This document shows, piece after piece, positions 49,662 to 58,872 of a DNA stretch of 64,000 bases. Made by a program: the position numbers and the translations under genes. Positions within the stretch are counted from its first letter, which is position 1. Every line of letters starts with the position of its first letter. Source of the stretch: Actinoplanes sp. DH11 (GTDB lineage Bacteria > Actinomycetota > Actinomycetes > Mycobacteriales > Micromonosporaceae); NCBI RefSeq assembly GCF_020873875.1, contig NZ_JAHWGU010000004.1, positions 310,001 through 374,000 of the forward strand, in the 5' to 3' direction. The notes under the pieces are model-generated. The model made no database searches and was not told where the DNA came from. It saw only the letters and a program-made list of their open reading frames with translations.

Positions 49662-49733
49662 GGCGTGTTTCCGGCGTGTGAAGAAACTCTCACAACCGGT
49701 ACGCGACGCCGGGCAGCGTGTCGCAGCCCGCGA

Positions 49734-50531
49734 TCAGCGGAGCGCGTACTCCAGGGTGTGCCGCTCGTAGTCGAGCAGCCGCAGGTCACGCATCGGGCGG
49801 CGCAGGTGGCCCTTGTGCACGATGCGGACGAACGCCGGGTCGCCGGCCGCGGCCATCCGCCGGATGCCCTCGACGTGGTCGACGATGCGTTTCCTTATGG
49901 TCCGGACCAGCCGGTGGCGGTCACGCGGGATCAACCCGTAGGCGTCGGCGAACAGACGCAGCCGGCGCGGGCGGTTCGGGCGCTTCCACCCCAGGGTGTA
50001 CGAGTCCCGGTCGCTGAAGAGCGGCACCCAGGTCCACGCCGCGTACGCCACGTCGTAAAGCCGTGAGCCCGGCGACGCGAGATCGAAATCGATCAGGGCG
50101 AGGGTGCCGTCCGGCCGCCAGACCACGTTGTGCGGCGCGGCGTCGTGGTGACAGATCACCTCGGTGTCCGGCGGGGGCGGGCCGAACGAGCGCCAGACCG
50201 CACCCGGCGGCGGGACGAAACCGTACTGCGCGTCGTGGAACATCCGCAGCATGGTGCCGACGGTGACCAGGGCCTCCTCGGTGACCCAGTGCGGGGCCAG
50301 CGGGTACTCCCCGCACTCGCCGTCCAGGTAGGAGAGGACCTCGCGGCCCTTCTCGTCCATGCCCAGCGCGTGCGGGGACCCGGTGAAACCGACCCGCTCC
50401 AGGTGGTTGAGCAGGGCGTGCACGGCCGGGGTCCAGGGACCCGCGTTACGCCGGACCGTGTCGCCGATCCGGGACACCGTGCTGACGTTTCCACCGTGCA
50501 GCGGAATCTCGCGCACCGGCTCCTGCGTCAC
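49734..50531 (-). CDS. Aminoglycoside phosphotransferase (APH)-family kinase
   Basis: A 265-residue protein of the APH/choline-kinase fold. The catalytic Brenner motif is VICHHDAAPHNVVWRPDGTL and the metal-binding Asp lies in ALIDFDLASPGSRLYDVAYA. The N-terminal lobe (about 1-85) is short and lacks an obvious Gly-rich loop. GTG 50531 has GGGAGG six bases upstream and fixes the start. The substrate is unknown; most such chromosomal proteins are small-molecule kinases, not resistance genes. It lies 49 bp downstream of ftsY and 199 bp before amtB. Confidence 0.85.
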   Translation of the reverse strand: MTQEPVREIPLHGGNVSTVSRIGDTVRRNAGPWTPAVHALLNHLERVGFTGSPHALGMDEKGREVLSYLDGECGEYPLAPHWVTEEALVTVGTMLRMFHDAQYGFVPPPGAVWRSFGPPPPDTEVICHHDAAPHNVVWRPDGTLALIDFDLASPGSRLYDVAYAAWTWVPLFSDRDSYTLGWKRPNRPRRLRLFADAYGLIPRDRHRLVRTIRKRIVDHVEGIRRMAAAGDPAFVRIVHKGHLRRPMRDLRLLDYERHTLEYALR

Positions 50532-50580
50532 CCACGTCCTCCCGAAATCCGTCAGATCCTGCTTCCCGCCGGCAAGTAGC

Positions 50581-51789
50581 CTACGCGTCCCCGCCAAGCA
50601 GAGCCTCGACGAAGGCCGCCGGCTCGAACGGCGCCAGGTCGTCCGGCCCCTCGCCGAGCCCCACCAGTTTGACCGGGATGCCCAGCTTGCGCTGCACCGC
50701 GATGACGATGCCGCCCTTCGCCGTGCCGTCCAGCTTGGTAAGCACCACACCCGTGACGTCCACCACCTCGGTGAAGACGCGGGCCTGCTCCAGACCGTTC
50801 TGCCCGGTCGTGGCGTCGAGCACGAGCAGGGTCTCGTCGACCGCGCCGTGCTTCTCCACGACCCGCTTCACCTTGCCGAGCTCGTCCATCAGGCCGACCT
50901 TGTTCTGCAGGCGGCCCGCGGTGTCGATCAGCACGGTGTCCACGCCGACGTCGATACCCCGTTTCACCGCGTCGAACGCCACACTGGCCGGGTCGCCGCC
51001 CTCGGGGCCGCGGACGGTCTCCGCGCCGACCCGCTCGCCCCAGGTGGAGAGCTGCTCGGCGGCGGCGGCCCGGAACGTGTCGGCCGCGCCGAAGAGCACG
51101 GTACGGCCGTCGGCGATCAGCACCCGGCCGATCTTGCCGCAGGTCGTGGTCTTGCCGGCGCCGTTCACGCCGACGACCATCACGACGGCCGGGCGGCCCT
51201 CGTGCGGGGCGGTCCGCAGGCTGCGGTCCATCTCCGGCTCCAGCGCGGCCACCAGTTCCTCGGCGAGCTGCTCCCGGACCTCGCTGACGGTCCGGGTGCC
51301 GAGGATCCGGACCCGCTCCCGCAGCCGCTCGACGATCACCTGTGTCGCCTCGATGCCGACGTCGGCACTGATCAGGCTGTCCTCGATCTCCTCCCAGTCG
51401 TCCTCTTCCAGGTGATCCCGGGAAAGAACGGTGAGCAGGCCGCGGCCCAGGGAGTTCTGCGAGCGCGCGAGGCGGGCCCGCAGGCGGACCAGGCGACCGG
51501 CGGTCGGCGCCGGTTTCTCGATCTCCGGTGCGGCCGGCTCCTCGACGACCGGGGGCTCCACGACGACCGGCGGCGCGGCCTCCGTGACCGGCGCGGACGG
51601 CACCGGGCGCTCGATGAGCGGCGGCAACTCCTCGTCGGCCGGGAGGGTCGGCGGGCGCTCGAGCGTGGTGGTCGAGCCCGCGGACGGCGGCGGCGGGAGT
51701 TCCCGGCGGCGCATCCTCGGCACCACCAGCCCGACCGCGCCCGCGACCAGGACGACGAGCAGGATCACTGAGGCGACCACGTATTCCAT
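50581..51789 (-). CDS. ftsY: SRP receptor FtsY
   Basis: FtsY docks SRP-ribosome complexes at the membrane. The 402-residue product starts with a membrane helix (MEYVVASVILLVVLVAGAVG), typical of actinobacterial FtsY, then an acidic Pro/Glu-rich linker to about residue 95. The NG domain follows: Walker A VVGVNGAGKTTTCGKIGRVL, LFGAADTFRAAAAEQL, DTAGRLQNKVGLMDEL and VVLTKLDGTAKGGIVI. ATG 51789 is used because the longer frame has no homology. Divergent from the phosphodiesterase gene at 51930. Confidence 0.97.
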   Translation of the reverse strand: MEYVVASVILLVVLVAGAVGLVVPRMRRRELPPPPSAGSTTTLERPPTLPADEELPPLIERPVPSAPVTEAAPPVVVEPPVVEEPAAPEIEKPAPTAGRLVRLRARLARSQNSLGRGLLTVLSRDHLEEDDWEEIEDSLISADVGIEATQVIVERLRERVRILGTRTVSEVREQLAEELVAALEPEMDRSLRTAPHEGRPAVVMVVGVNGAGKTTTCGKIGRVLIADGRTVLFGAADTFRAAAAEQLSTWGERVGAETVRGPEGGDPASVAFDAVKRGIDVGVDTVLIDTAGRLQNKVGLMDELGKVKRVVEKHGAVDETLLVLDATTGQNGLEQARVFTEVVDVTGVVLTKLDGTAKGGIVIAVQRKLGIPVKLVGLGEGPDDLAPFEPAAFVEALLGGDA

Positions 51790-51929
51790 GCTCGAATCCT
51801 GACAGATGAGCCGTAGCGACGTGCCGCAGGCCGCGCACTGGCGATCCCGGGCCGCCGTGACGCAGGATGGGGCACCCCCTTGACACAGCGTGGAGGCATC
51901 CGCATGCGGCAACACCCCGGCGCACTCCG

Positions 51930-53621
51930 GTGAGCGCCCAGATACTCATCGGGCCGGTGCTGCGACGCGTGACCGGCGATCGCGCGACCATCTGGCTGGA
52001 GACGAGCGAACCCGCCGAGGTGCGCATCGACGTCTCCGGCGGGGCCACCGGCTCGGCGTCGACCTTCTCGGCGTACGGCCACCACTACGCCCTCGTCGTG
52101 GTGACCGGCCTGGCCCCGGACGCGGCCCAGTCCTACACGGTCATGCTCGACGACCGGGCCGTCTGGCCGGCGGCGGGTTCGCCGTACCCCCCGTCGGTGA
52201 TCCGCACCAGGGCCGCCGACGACAGTGACCAGCCCGTCAGCCTGCTCTTCGGCTCGTGCCGGGAGGCGACGCCGCAGGCGAGCCGGAAACGGCTGCCCCC
52301 GGACGCGCTCGACGCCTACGCCCGGCGGCTGATGGCCGACTCGCGGGAGCGGCCCGACCTGCTGGTGCTCCTCGGCGACCAGGTCTACGCGGACGAGACC
52401 TCGGCCAAGGTGCGCCGGTTCATCCGGCACCGGCGCCGCAACGGGCACCAGGGGCCGGACAACCAGGTGGTCGGCTTCGAGGAGTACACCAAGCTCTACC
52501 TGGAGTCCTGGCGCGACCCGGAGGTGCGCTGGCTGCTCTCCACCGTGCCCAGTGTGATGATCTTCGACGACCACGAGCTGATCGACGACTGGAACACCTC
52601 GGCGTCCTGGCGTGCCGACATGGCGCGGCAGCCGTGGTGGCGGGAACGGATCGCCGCCGGGCTCGCGTCGTACTGGATCTACCAGCACGTCGGGAACCTG
52701 AGCCCGGACGAACTCGCCGCCGACCCGCTCTTCGGGAAGGTGTCGACGGCCGGCGACGCCACCGACCTGATGCGCGATTTCGGGCGCCGGGTCGACGAGC
52801 CGGAGTCGGCCGAGAACACCGACCAGCCCTACCAGTGGAGTTTCGCCCTCGACCTGGGCCGGACCCGGCTCGTCGTGCTGGACAACCGGTGCAACCGGGT
52901 GCTCACCCCGGGTGCGCGGGCGATGCTGCCGCCGGTCGAGTGGGACTGGTTCCTGGACCGGGCGCACGGCGACTACGACCACCTGGTCGTCGGTTCCTCG
53001 CTGCCGTGGCTGATGCCGCCCGCCATCCACCACCTGGAGGCGTGGAACGAGCGGATCGCCGAGTCACGGCACGCCCGGACGGCGGCGTTCGGCGAGAAGG
53101 TCCGCCGGGCCTTCGACCTGGAGCACTGGGCGGCGTTCGGCAAGTCGTTCGAGGCGCTCGGCGAGCTGTTCCGGCGGCTCGGCGAGGGCGGCCCGGACGC
53201 GCCCGGTCATCGGGTCGGGGCCGGCGGGGCGTACGCGGCACCCGCCTCGATAAGCGTCCTCTCGGGTGACGTTCACCACTCATACGTGGCGCGTGCCGAC
53301 TTCGGGCAGCCGCTCGCCACCCCGGTGATGCAGCTGACCTGCTCGCCGATCCACAATCAGGTGCCGGCACCGATGCGGCCGCTGATGCGGATCAGCTGGT
53401 CCCGGGCGGTGGCCCGGCTGGCACGGGGGCTGTCCAAGGCGGCCGGGGTGCGCAAACCGGCGCTGCGGTGGAAACGGCTGGCCGGGCCGTACTTCGGCAA
53501 CGCGGTCGCCACCCTGCGGCTGGACGGCCGGACCGCGACCGCCCGGATCGAGGGCACCCACAAGGACGGCGACCTCTACGACGTCGCCGCCGTCCGGTAC
53601 GCGCCGGACGGCAACCGCTGA
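51930..53621 (+). CDS. PhoD-like metallophosphoesterase
   Basis: A 563-residue protein of the PhoD/alkaline phosphatase D group. An N-terminal fibronectin-like domain (about 1-105) is followed by the metallophosphatase core: VSLLFGSCREATPQ, LLVLLGDQVYADETS, VMIFDDHELIDDWNTS and ISVLSGDVHHSYVARA carry the expected metal-binding Asp, Asn and His residues. No Tat or Sec signal is seen with GTG 51930, so it may be cytoplasmic, unlike classic PhoD; in-frame upstream sequence does not add one. The substrate is a phosphomonoester or diester, not defined. Plus-strand singleton between ftsY and the HAD gene. Confidence 0.87.
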   Translation: MSAQILIGPVLRRVTGDRATIWLETSEPAEVRIDVSGGATGSASTFSAYGHHYALVVVTGLAPDAAQSYTVMLDDRAVWPAAGSPYPPSVIRTRAADDSDQPVSLLFGSCREATPQASRKRLPPDALDAYARRLMADSRERPDLLVLLGDQVYADETSAKVRRFIRHRRRNGHQGPDNQVVGFEEYTKLYLESWRDPEVRWLLSTVPSVMIFDDHELIDDWNTSASWRADMARQPWWRERIAAGLASYWIYQHVGNLSPDELAADPLFGKVSTAGDATDLMRDFGRRVDEPESAENTDQPYQWSFALDLGRTRLVVLDNRCNRVLTPGARAMLPPVEWDWFLDRAHGDYDHLVVGSSLPWLMPPAIHHLEAWNERIAESRHARTAAFGEKVRRAFDLEHWAAFGKSFEALGELFRRLGEGGPDAPGHRVGAGGAYAAPASISVLSGDVHHSYVARADFGQPLATPVMQLTCSPIHNQVPAPMRPLMRISWSRAVARLARGLSKAAGVRKPALRWKRLAGPYFGNAVATLRLDGRTATARIEGTHKDGDLYDVAAVRYAPDGNR

Positions 53622-53652
53622 ACAGCACGCGCGGACGAGCGGCACCTGCCGG

Positions 53653-54267
53653 TCACTCCGGCAGGTCGAGGACCTTCCGGAGGTACGGCAGGTGCTCCGG
53701 CCCGGTCCAGCGGTAGGCGGACAGGTTCGCCGCCCGCGCGCCGCGGATCACCCGGTCGTCGTCGTCCACCATGAGCACGTGCTTCGGCAGGTGACCGACC
53801 CGCAGACAGGCCTGCTGGAAGAACTCGGGGGCCGGCTTGTGCACCTTGAGCTCCCAGGAACTGATCACCAGGTCCACCTCTCCGGTGAGGCCGAGCGCGT
53901 CCAGGTCGCCGCGGAGCCGGTCGGTCGCGTTGGTGGCGATCGCCACCGGGCGGCCGGCGGCCCGCACCTCCCGGACGAACGCGAGCGCCTCCGGGTCGAC
54001 CTCGCCCCGGTACGCCTGCCACTCGGCCACCGCCGCCGCCGACTCCTCGTCGCCGAGCGGCAGCCGGGTCGCCACCAGGCTCATCCACTCCGCGTCGGTG
54101 ATCTCACCGGCGATCGCCGGCCGGTAGATGTCCCACGACATCGACGTCTCGAGCAGGGCCGCGGGCTTCAGCCCGTACTTCACCTCGACGGCGATCATCG
54201 GGGCCGGGTCCCAGCGGCGCAGTACGCCGTCCAGGTCGATGAGCAGGGCCTGGGCGCGATCGCGCAT
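53653..54267 (-). CDS. HAD-superfamily hydrolase
   Basis: A 204-residue HAD phosphatase. Motif I ALLIDLDGVLRRWD (nucleophile and acid/base Asp), motif II VAIATNATDRL, motif III Lys in LKVHKPAPEFF and motif IV HVLMVDDDDRVIRGAR are all present. The cap (about 15-95) is helical, as in subfamily IA. The substrate is unknown. ATG 54267 is five bases after the smc stop, so it is the distal gene of the smc transcript. It converges with the PhoD-like gene. Confidence 0.9.
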   Translation of the reverse strand: MRDRAQALLIDLDGVLRRWDPAPMIAVEVKYGLKPAALLETSMSWDIYRPAIAGEITDAEWMSLVATRLPLGDEESAAAVAEWQAYRGEVDPEALAFVREVRAAGRPVAIATNATDRLRGDLDALGLTGEVDLVISSWELKVHKPAPEFFQQACLRVGHLPKHVLMVDDDDRVIRGARAANLSAYRWTGPEHLPYLRKVLDLPE

Positions 54268-54272
54268 GCTTC

Positions 54273-57200
54273 TCAGTCCTCCGATTCGCGGCTGAGCCGC
54301 TGGCTGATCACCTGGGTGACGCCGGCTCTCATGGTGACGCCGTAGAGGGCGTCCGCGACCTCCATCGTGCGCTTCTGGTGCGTGATGATGAGCAGCTGGC
54401 TCTTCTCCCGCAACTGCTGGAAGAGGGTAATCAACCGGCCCAGGTTCACGTCGTCCAGGGCCGCCTCCACCTCGTCCATGATGTAGAAGGGCGAGGGCCG
54501 GGCCCGGAAGATCGCACAGAGCATGGCGACCGCGGTCAGCGACCGCTCACCGCCGGAGAGCAGCGACAACCGCTTGATCTTCTTGCCCGGCGGGCGGGCC
54601 TCGACCTCGACGCCGGTGGTGAGCATGTCCTCCGGGTCGGTGAGCACCAGCCGGCCCTCGCCGCCCGGGAAGAGCACCTGGAAGACGGCCTGGAACTCGC
54701 GTGCCGTGTCCTCGAAGGCCGAGGTGAAGACCTCCAGGATCCGGTCGTCGACGTCCTTGACCACGGTGAGCAGGTCCCGGCGGGTGGCCTTGAGGTCCTC
54801 GAGCTGGTCGGAGAGGAACTTGTAACGCTCCTCCAGCGCGGCGAACTCCTCCAGCGCCAGCGGGTTCACCTTGCCGAGCAGGGTGAGGTCGCGCTCGGCC
54901 TTGTTGGCCCGCTTCTCCTGGGTGGCCCGGTGGAACGGCACCGGGTCGGGCGCCGGCTTGCCGTCCTTGTCGGCCTGGGCCACCTCCGCCTGGGTGGGCG
55001 GCACCAGCTGCTTCGGACCGTACTCACTGATCAGTGTGTCGACGTCGAGCGAGAAGTCCTCGGCAGCCTTCGCCTCCAGCTGCTCGATGCGCATCCGCTG
55101 CTCGGCGCGGGCCATCTCGTCGCGGTGCACCTCGCTGGTGAGCCGCTCCAGCTCGGCGGCGAGGCGTTTCGCGGTGGCGCGTACCTCCTGCAGCTCCGCC
55201 TCGCGGCTGGTGCGCGCCTGGGCCAGCTCGTCGCGGTGGGTGGCGGCGGCGGCCAGTGACACCGCGAGGCGTTCCAGCGCGCCGGCGGCCCCGAGCGCGA
55301 CCGCCTGCGCGATCTTCGCGCCGCGGGCGCGAGCTGCCCGCCGGGCCGCGGCCCGTTCCCGGGCCTGCCGTTCGGCGGTGGCCTGGCGCAGCAGCGAGTC
55401 GGCACGCCCGGCGATCGAGGAGACCCGTTCCTCGGCGGTACGCACCGCGAGCCGGACCTCCATCTCGTTCTGCCGGGCCTGCGGCACCAGGGCCGCGAGC
55501 CGGTCCCGCTCCTCGGTGGAGGGTTCCTCGTCGAGCGGGGTGTCCTCGGCCAGCCGCAGCCGTTCCTCCAGCTCGGCCAGGCGCATCAGATCGGTCTCCC
55601 GGGCCGCCTCCGCCTTCTGCCGGGACGCGCCGAGCCGTTCGCTCTCCGCCTTCGCCGACCGCGCCGCCGCACCCAGCTCGGCGAGCCGCCGGGCGGCCGC
55701 GTTGCGCTCGCCCTCGGCGGCCCGCTTGGCCTGGGCGGCCACGGTCACCGCCTGCTTCAGCTCGGCCACCTCGGCCCGCGCCGCGCCGAGCTGATCCTTC
55801 AGCTCGGCGATGGCCTCCTCGGCGGCGGCCCGCTTGGCCTTCGCCTCGTCGACCGCGGCCTGCACCTCGATGTAACTCGTCGCCTTCGCCGAGCCACCGG
55901 CCGCCGCCCAGGCGCCGAGCACGTCGCCCTCCGGCGTCACCGCGCGCATCTCGGCGTTCGCGGCGACGAGGGCTGCCGCGGCGGCCAGGTCGGGAACGAT
56001 CGCCACGTCGCGCAGCACCCGGTTGAGTGCCGGGCGGATCTGCTCCGGGCAGTCGACCACCTCGGGCGCCCAGATCGCGTCCGCCGGCAGCTCCGGGCGC
56101 AGGCTCGGCAGCGAGCCGCGCATCCCGGGACCGGCGGACCCGGCGACCACGAGATCGGCGCGGCCGGCGTCAGCGATCTTGAGCGTACGCATCGCCTCGA
56201 TCGCCTCGTCGACACCGGAGAGGGCCACCGCGTCGGCGAGCCCGCCCAGGGCCGCCGCCAGCGCCACCTCGTGACCCGGCCGGACGGTCAGCAACGAGGC
56301 CAGGCTGCCGAGCAGGCCGGGCACCTGGCCGGCCCGGGCGAGCAGGGCGCCGGCGCCGTCCTTGCGCCGCAGGCCCAGGGCGAGCGCCTCCTCCCGGGCC
56401 TTCCAGCCGGCCGCGTCCTTCTCCGCGGCCCGCTCGGCGTCGGTCAGCTCCCGGACCACCGCGGCGGCCCGGTCGTGTGCCGCGACCGCCTCGTCGTGCC
56501 GGGCGTCCAGGTCGGCGTTGTCCCGGTCCGCCTCCGACGACTCCGCCGCGACCAGGTCCACCTCGGCCTGCGCCGCCTCGGCCCGCATCAACGCGTCGGT
56601 GTGCGCGGTCGCGAGCCGCTCGATCTCCTCGTCGGCGCTGCTGGTGCGCGCCCGTGCGGCGTTGACGTTGCCGGCCAGCTTGGCCAGGCCCTCGCGGCGA
56701 TCGGCGATCGCCTTCGCGGCCGCGCGCAGCGCGCCCTCGGCCGCGGCCAGCTCGCGTTCCAGCTCCTGGCGGTGCTCGACCGCCTCGGCCAGGCGCATCT
56801 GGTCCTCGGTGAGCGCCTCGCGCAGTTCCTCCTCCTGCTCACGGACCCGCTCGGCCTCGGCCTCCAGCATCTCCGGGTCGCGGCCGGGACGCTCCTCGTC
56901 GGGCGTGGCGGCGAGGTGGCGCAGCCGTTCGGTGGCGAGTTGCTCGGTGGAGCGGAAACGTTCCTGGAGAGTGGACAGCTTGTACCAGGCGTCCTGCGCG
57001 GCAGCCAGCAGCGGTGCGTCCTCGGCGTGCTGTGCCTCCAGGTCGGCCAGCCAGCGCTGGATCTCCCGGTTCTCCTCCTCGACCTGCCCGCGACGCTCCC
57101 GCATCGCCGACTCGTCCGCGATCTCCTTGTCCAGAGTGGTGCGCAGCGTGTGGAGGTCGTCGGCGAGCAGCCGCAGGCGCGCGTCGCGCAGGTCGGCCTG

Positions 57201-57854
57201 GATGCCGGCGGCACGGCGGGCCACCTCGGCCTGCTTGCCGAGCGGCTTGAGCTGCCGCCGCAGCTCGGTGGTCAGGTCACCCAGGCGGTTCAGGTTGACC
57301 TGCATGGCGTCCAGCTTCCGGATCGCCTTTTCCTTGCGCTTGCGGTGCTTGAGGACACCGGCCGCCTCCTCGATGAACGAGCGGCGGTCCTCCGGCTTGG
57401 CGTGCAGCATCGCGTCCAGCCGGCCCTGGCCGACGATGATGTGCATCTCCCGGCCGATACCCGAGTCGCTGAGCAGCTCCTGGATGTCGAGCAGCCGGCA
57501 GGAGTTGCCGTTGATCTCGTACTCGCTGGCGCCGTCGCGGAACATCCGGCGGGTGATCGAGACCTCGGTGTAGTCGATCGGCAGGGCGCCGTCGTTGTTG
57601 TCGATCGTCAGCGTCACCTCGGCGCGGCCCAGCGGCGCCCGGCCGGCGGTGCCGGCGAAGATGACGTCCTCCATCTTGCCGCCGCGCAGTGCCTTGGCAC
57701 CCTGCTCGCCCAGCACCCAGGCGATGGCGTCGACGACGTTCGACTTGCCGGATCCGTTCGGGCCCACGACACAGGTGATGCCCGGCTCCAGCCGCAACGT
57801 GGTAGCGGAGGCAAAGGACTTGAAGCCCTTCACCGTCAGGCTCTTGAGGTGCAC
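54273..57854 (-). CDS. smc: Chromosome partition protein SMC
   Basis: SMC forms the ScpAB condensin that organises the chromosome. The 1193-residue product has Walker A in CVVGPNGSGKSNVVDAIAWV (about 29-48), long coiled coils (about 165-500 and 665-1000) and a hinge at about 510-655 (GHEVALAAALGGLADAVALS). The C-terminal signature is LSLLSGGERSLTAVAMLCAI with Walker B FYIMDEVEAALDDVNLGRLI. Start GTG 57854 (product VHLKSLTVKGFKSFASATTL) has CGGAGA just upstream; the longer frame lacks homology. A bidirectional terminator at 57964-58007 separates it from the next gene upstream. Confidence 0.96.
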   Translation of the reverse strand: MHLKSLTVKGFKSFASATTLRLEPGITCVVGPNGSGKSNVVDAIAWVLGEQGAKALRGGKMEDVIFAGTAGRAPLGRAEVTLTIDNNDGALPIDYTEVSITRRMFRDGASEYEINGNSCRLLDIQELLSDSGIGREMHIIVGQGRLDAMLHAKPEDRRSFIEEAAGVLKHRKRKEKAIRKLDAMQVNLNRLGDLTTELRRQLKPLGKQAEVARRAAGIQADLRDARLRLLADDLHTLRTTLDKEIADESAMRERRGQVEEENREIQRWLADLEAQHAEDAPLLAAAQDAWYKLSTLQERFRSTEQLATERLRHLAATPDEERPGRDPEMLEAEAERVREQEEELREALTEDQMRLAEAVEHRQELERELAAAEGALRAAAKAIADRREGLAKLAGNVNAARARTSSADEEIERLATAHTDALMRAEAAQAEVDLVAAESSEADRDNADLDARHDEAVAAHDRAAAVVRELTDAERAAEKDAAGWKAREEALALGLRRKDGAGALLARAGQVPGLLGSLASLLTVRPGHEVALAAALGGLADAVALSGVDEAIEAMRTLKIADAGRADLVVAGSAGPGMRGSLPSLRPELPADAIWAPEVVDCPEQIRPALNRVLRDVAIVPDLAAAAALVAANAEMRAVTPEGDVLGAWAAAGGSAKATSYIEVQAAVDEAKAKRAAAEEAIAELKDQLGAARAEVAELKQAVTVAAQAKRAAEGERNAAARRLAELGAAARSAKAESERLGASRQKAEAARETDLMRLAELEERLRLAEDTPLDEEPSTEERDRLAALVPQARQNEMEVRLAVRTAEERVSSIAGRADSLLRQATAERQARERAAARRAARARGAKIAQAVALGAAGALERLAVSLAAAATHRDELAQARTSREAELQEVRATAKRLAAELERLTSEVHRDEMARAEQRMRIEQLEAKAAEDFSLDVDTLISEYGPKQLVPPTQAEVAQADKDGKPAPDPVPFHRATQEKRANKAERDLTLLGKVNPLALEEFAALEERYKFLSDQLEDLKATRRDLLTVVKDVDDRILEVFTSAFEDTAREFQAVFQVLFPGGEGRLVLTDPEDMLTTGVEVEARPPGKKIKRLSLLSGGERSLTAVAMLCAIFRARPSPFYIMDEVEAALDDVNLGRLITLFQQLREKSQLLIITHQKRTMEVADALYGVTMRAGVTQVISQRLSRESED

Positions 57855-57963
57855 GGATCTCCGAGGGTCGGCGGTGGTCTGCTGGTGGCAGGCTACCCGC
57901 AGGAGATCGGCGGAACGGTGACACGCCGCGCCCGCAGGGCCCGCGCGAACCGGAAAACCGGGC

Positions 57964-58007
57964 AAAAAGCTGCGCGCCGCCACAATAGTGGAGGCGCGCT
58001 TTTCTTT
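57964..58007. terminator. Bidirectional intrinsic terminator upstream of smc
   Basis: GCGCGCC at 57972-57978 pairs with GGCGCGC at 57993-57999; inside, CCAC (57980-57983) pairs with GTGG (57988-57991) around AATA. The stem is flanked by AAAAA at 57964-57968 and TTTTCTTT from 58000, so it has a U-tract on both strands. This is the clearest Rho-independent terminator in the window. It ends the small gene at 58113-58307 on the minus strand and isolates smc. Confidence 0.85.
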
Positions 58008-58112
58008 ACTGCTCTTGCTGTCCTGCCGTGGTGCTCGCGTTTCCTGGGTGCGTGATGCGAGGGGACGGACGCCGGGAGATCACCCCGCGGAACTCACCGG
58101 CGACGGTGGAGC

Positions 58113-58307
58113 TCAGGTCAGTGCGGGCTCGGTCAGCCGCGCGAAATCGTCTGCCTCCGCGGCGGCGGCCGCGAGACGATCGTTTTCCGCCCGGAGGCGG
58201 GTGACCTCGAACTCCAGGGACTGCACCCTGGAACGCAGTCGGGTGACCTCGTCGAGGAGGCGCCGGTCGGGCGCCGCACCTACGTGGCCGTAGAGGGCCT
58301 TCGCCAT
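58113..58307 (-). CDS. Small coiled-coil protein
   Basis: A 64-residue protein, unknown function. It starts MAKALYGHVGAAPDRRLLDE, and most of the rest is a single heptad-patterned helix (VTRLRSRVQSLEFEVTRLRA, ENDRLAAAAAEADDFARL). The pattern, a clean start and its own intrinsic terminator downstream make it credible. Short coiled-coil proteins of this kind are widespread in actinomycetes. It is monocistronic, between the terminator before smc and the long gap preceding the Pel-like operon. Confidence 0.75.
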   Translation of the reverse strand: MAKALYGHVGAAPDRRLLDEVTRLRSRVQSLEFEVTRLRAENDRLAAAAAEADDFARLTEPALT

Positions 58308-58872
58308 CGTGACTCCTTGTGACGCGCTGCGTCTCGTTGTGATGCGTTGCCGGAAAGGCGGCCAACGTGCGCCCAGATCGGTGCAGCACCGGACTCACGG
58401 GCACGCGTGAGCACAGAATCCTGCCCGCTGAGCAACAGAATTCATCAAGGTGCAGAAGCTCAAGCCACGAATGAACCGGGGCATGAGTGGGCGCGACTGG
58501 CGACAACTCCATAGTCCGCCGATACCCATCCGCCGTCAAGCCGAGGCGTTCGCGGTGGCGCGCTTCTTCTCAGTGAATCACACCACCAATGCTATTGAGC
58601 TGCGGTTATACGCCATCTGCCACTTTGCCGATGGTCCACATGCCGAACAGATCCCTCCCGCCTGCCGAACGTCGACACCACCCATCGGCCGCGCCTGGCG
58701 GCACCTGAGGGTCCGGGCCGGCCGCTTTTCCCGTCGCGCCGGGGGTACATCAATGACCCTTCCGGGCAAAATCGGGCAAAGACGGCAGACATATAGGTGT
58801 AAAACGGACGAAAATCTGTCGCCTAGCTGACTCACTCCGCCGACTCCGGCAGACTCCGTCGTTGCCTCCACC
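58308..58872. promoter_or_regulatory. 565-bp low-GC gap before the Pel-like operon
   Basis: This is the longest gap without a supported gene. It is clearly less GC-rich than its surroundings. Near the operon it has a direct repeat CGGGCAAA (58763-58770 and 58773-58780) followed by ACATATAGGTGT (58790-58801) and an A-rich stretch, a plausible promoter region. It also must contain the promoter of the minus-strand coiled-coil gene. An open frame on the plus strand at 58450-58830 has atypical codon use and no recognisable features. Confidence 0.4.

Noticed and set aside
49734..50531. Aminoglycoside resistance gene
   Set aside because: Only the generic APH fold motifs are present; the gene sits in a housekeeping block and shows no transfer signs.
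58450..58830. 126-residue plus-strand open frame upstream of the Pel-like operon
   Set aside because: Codon third positions lack the expected GC bias, no motif or Shine-Dalgarno was seen, and it covers the likely promoter region.
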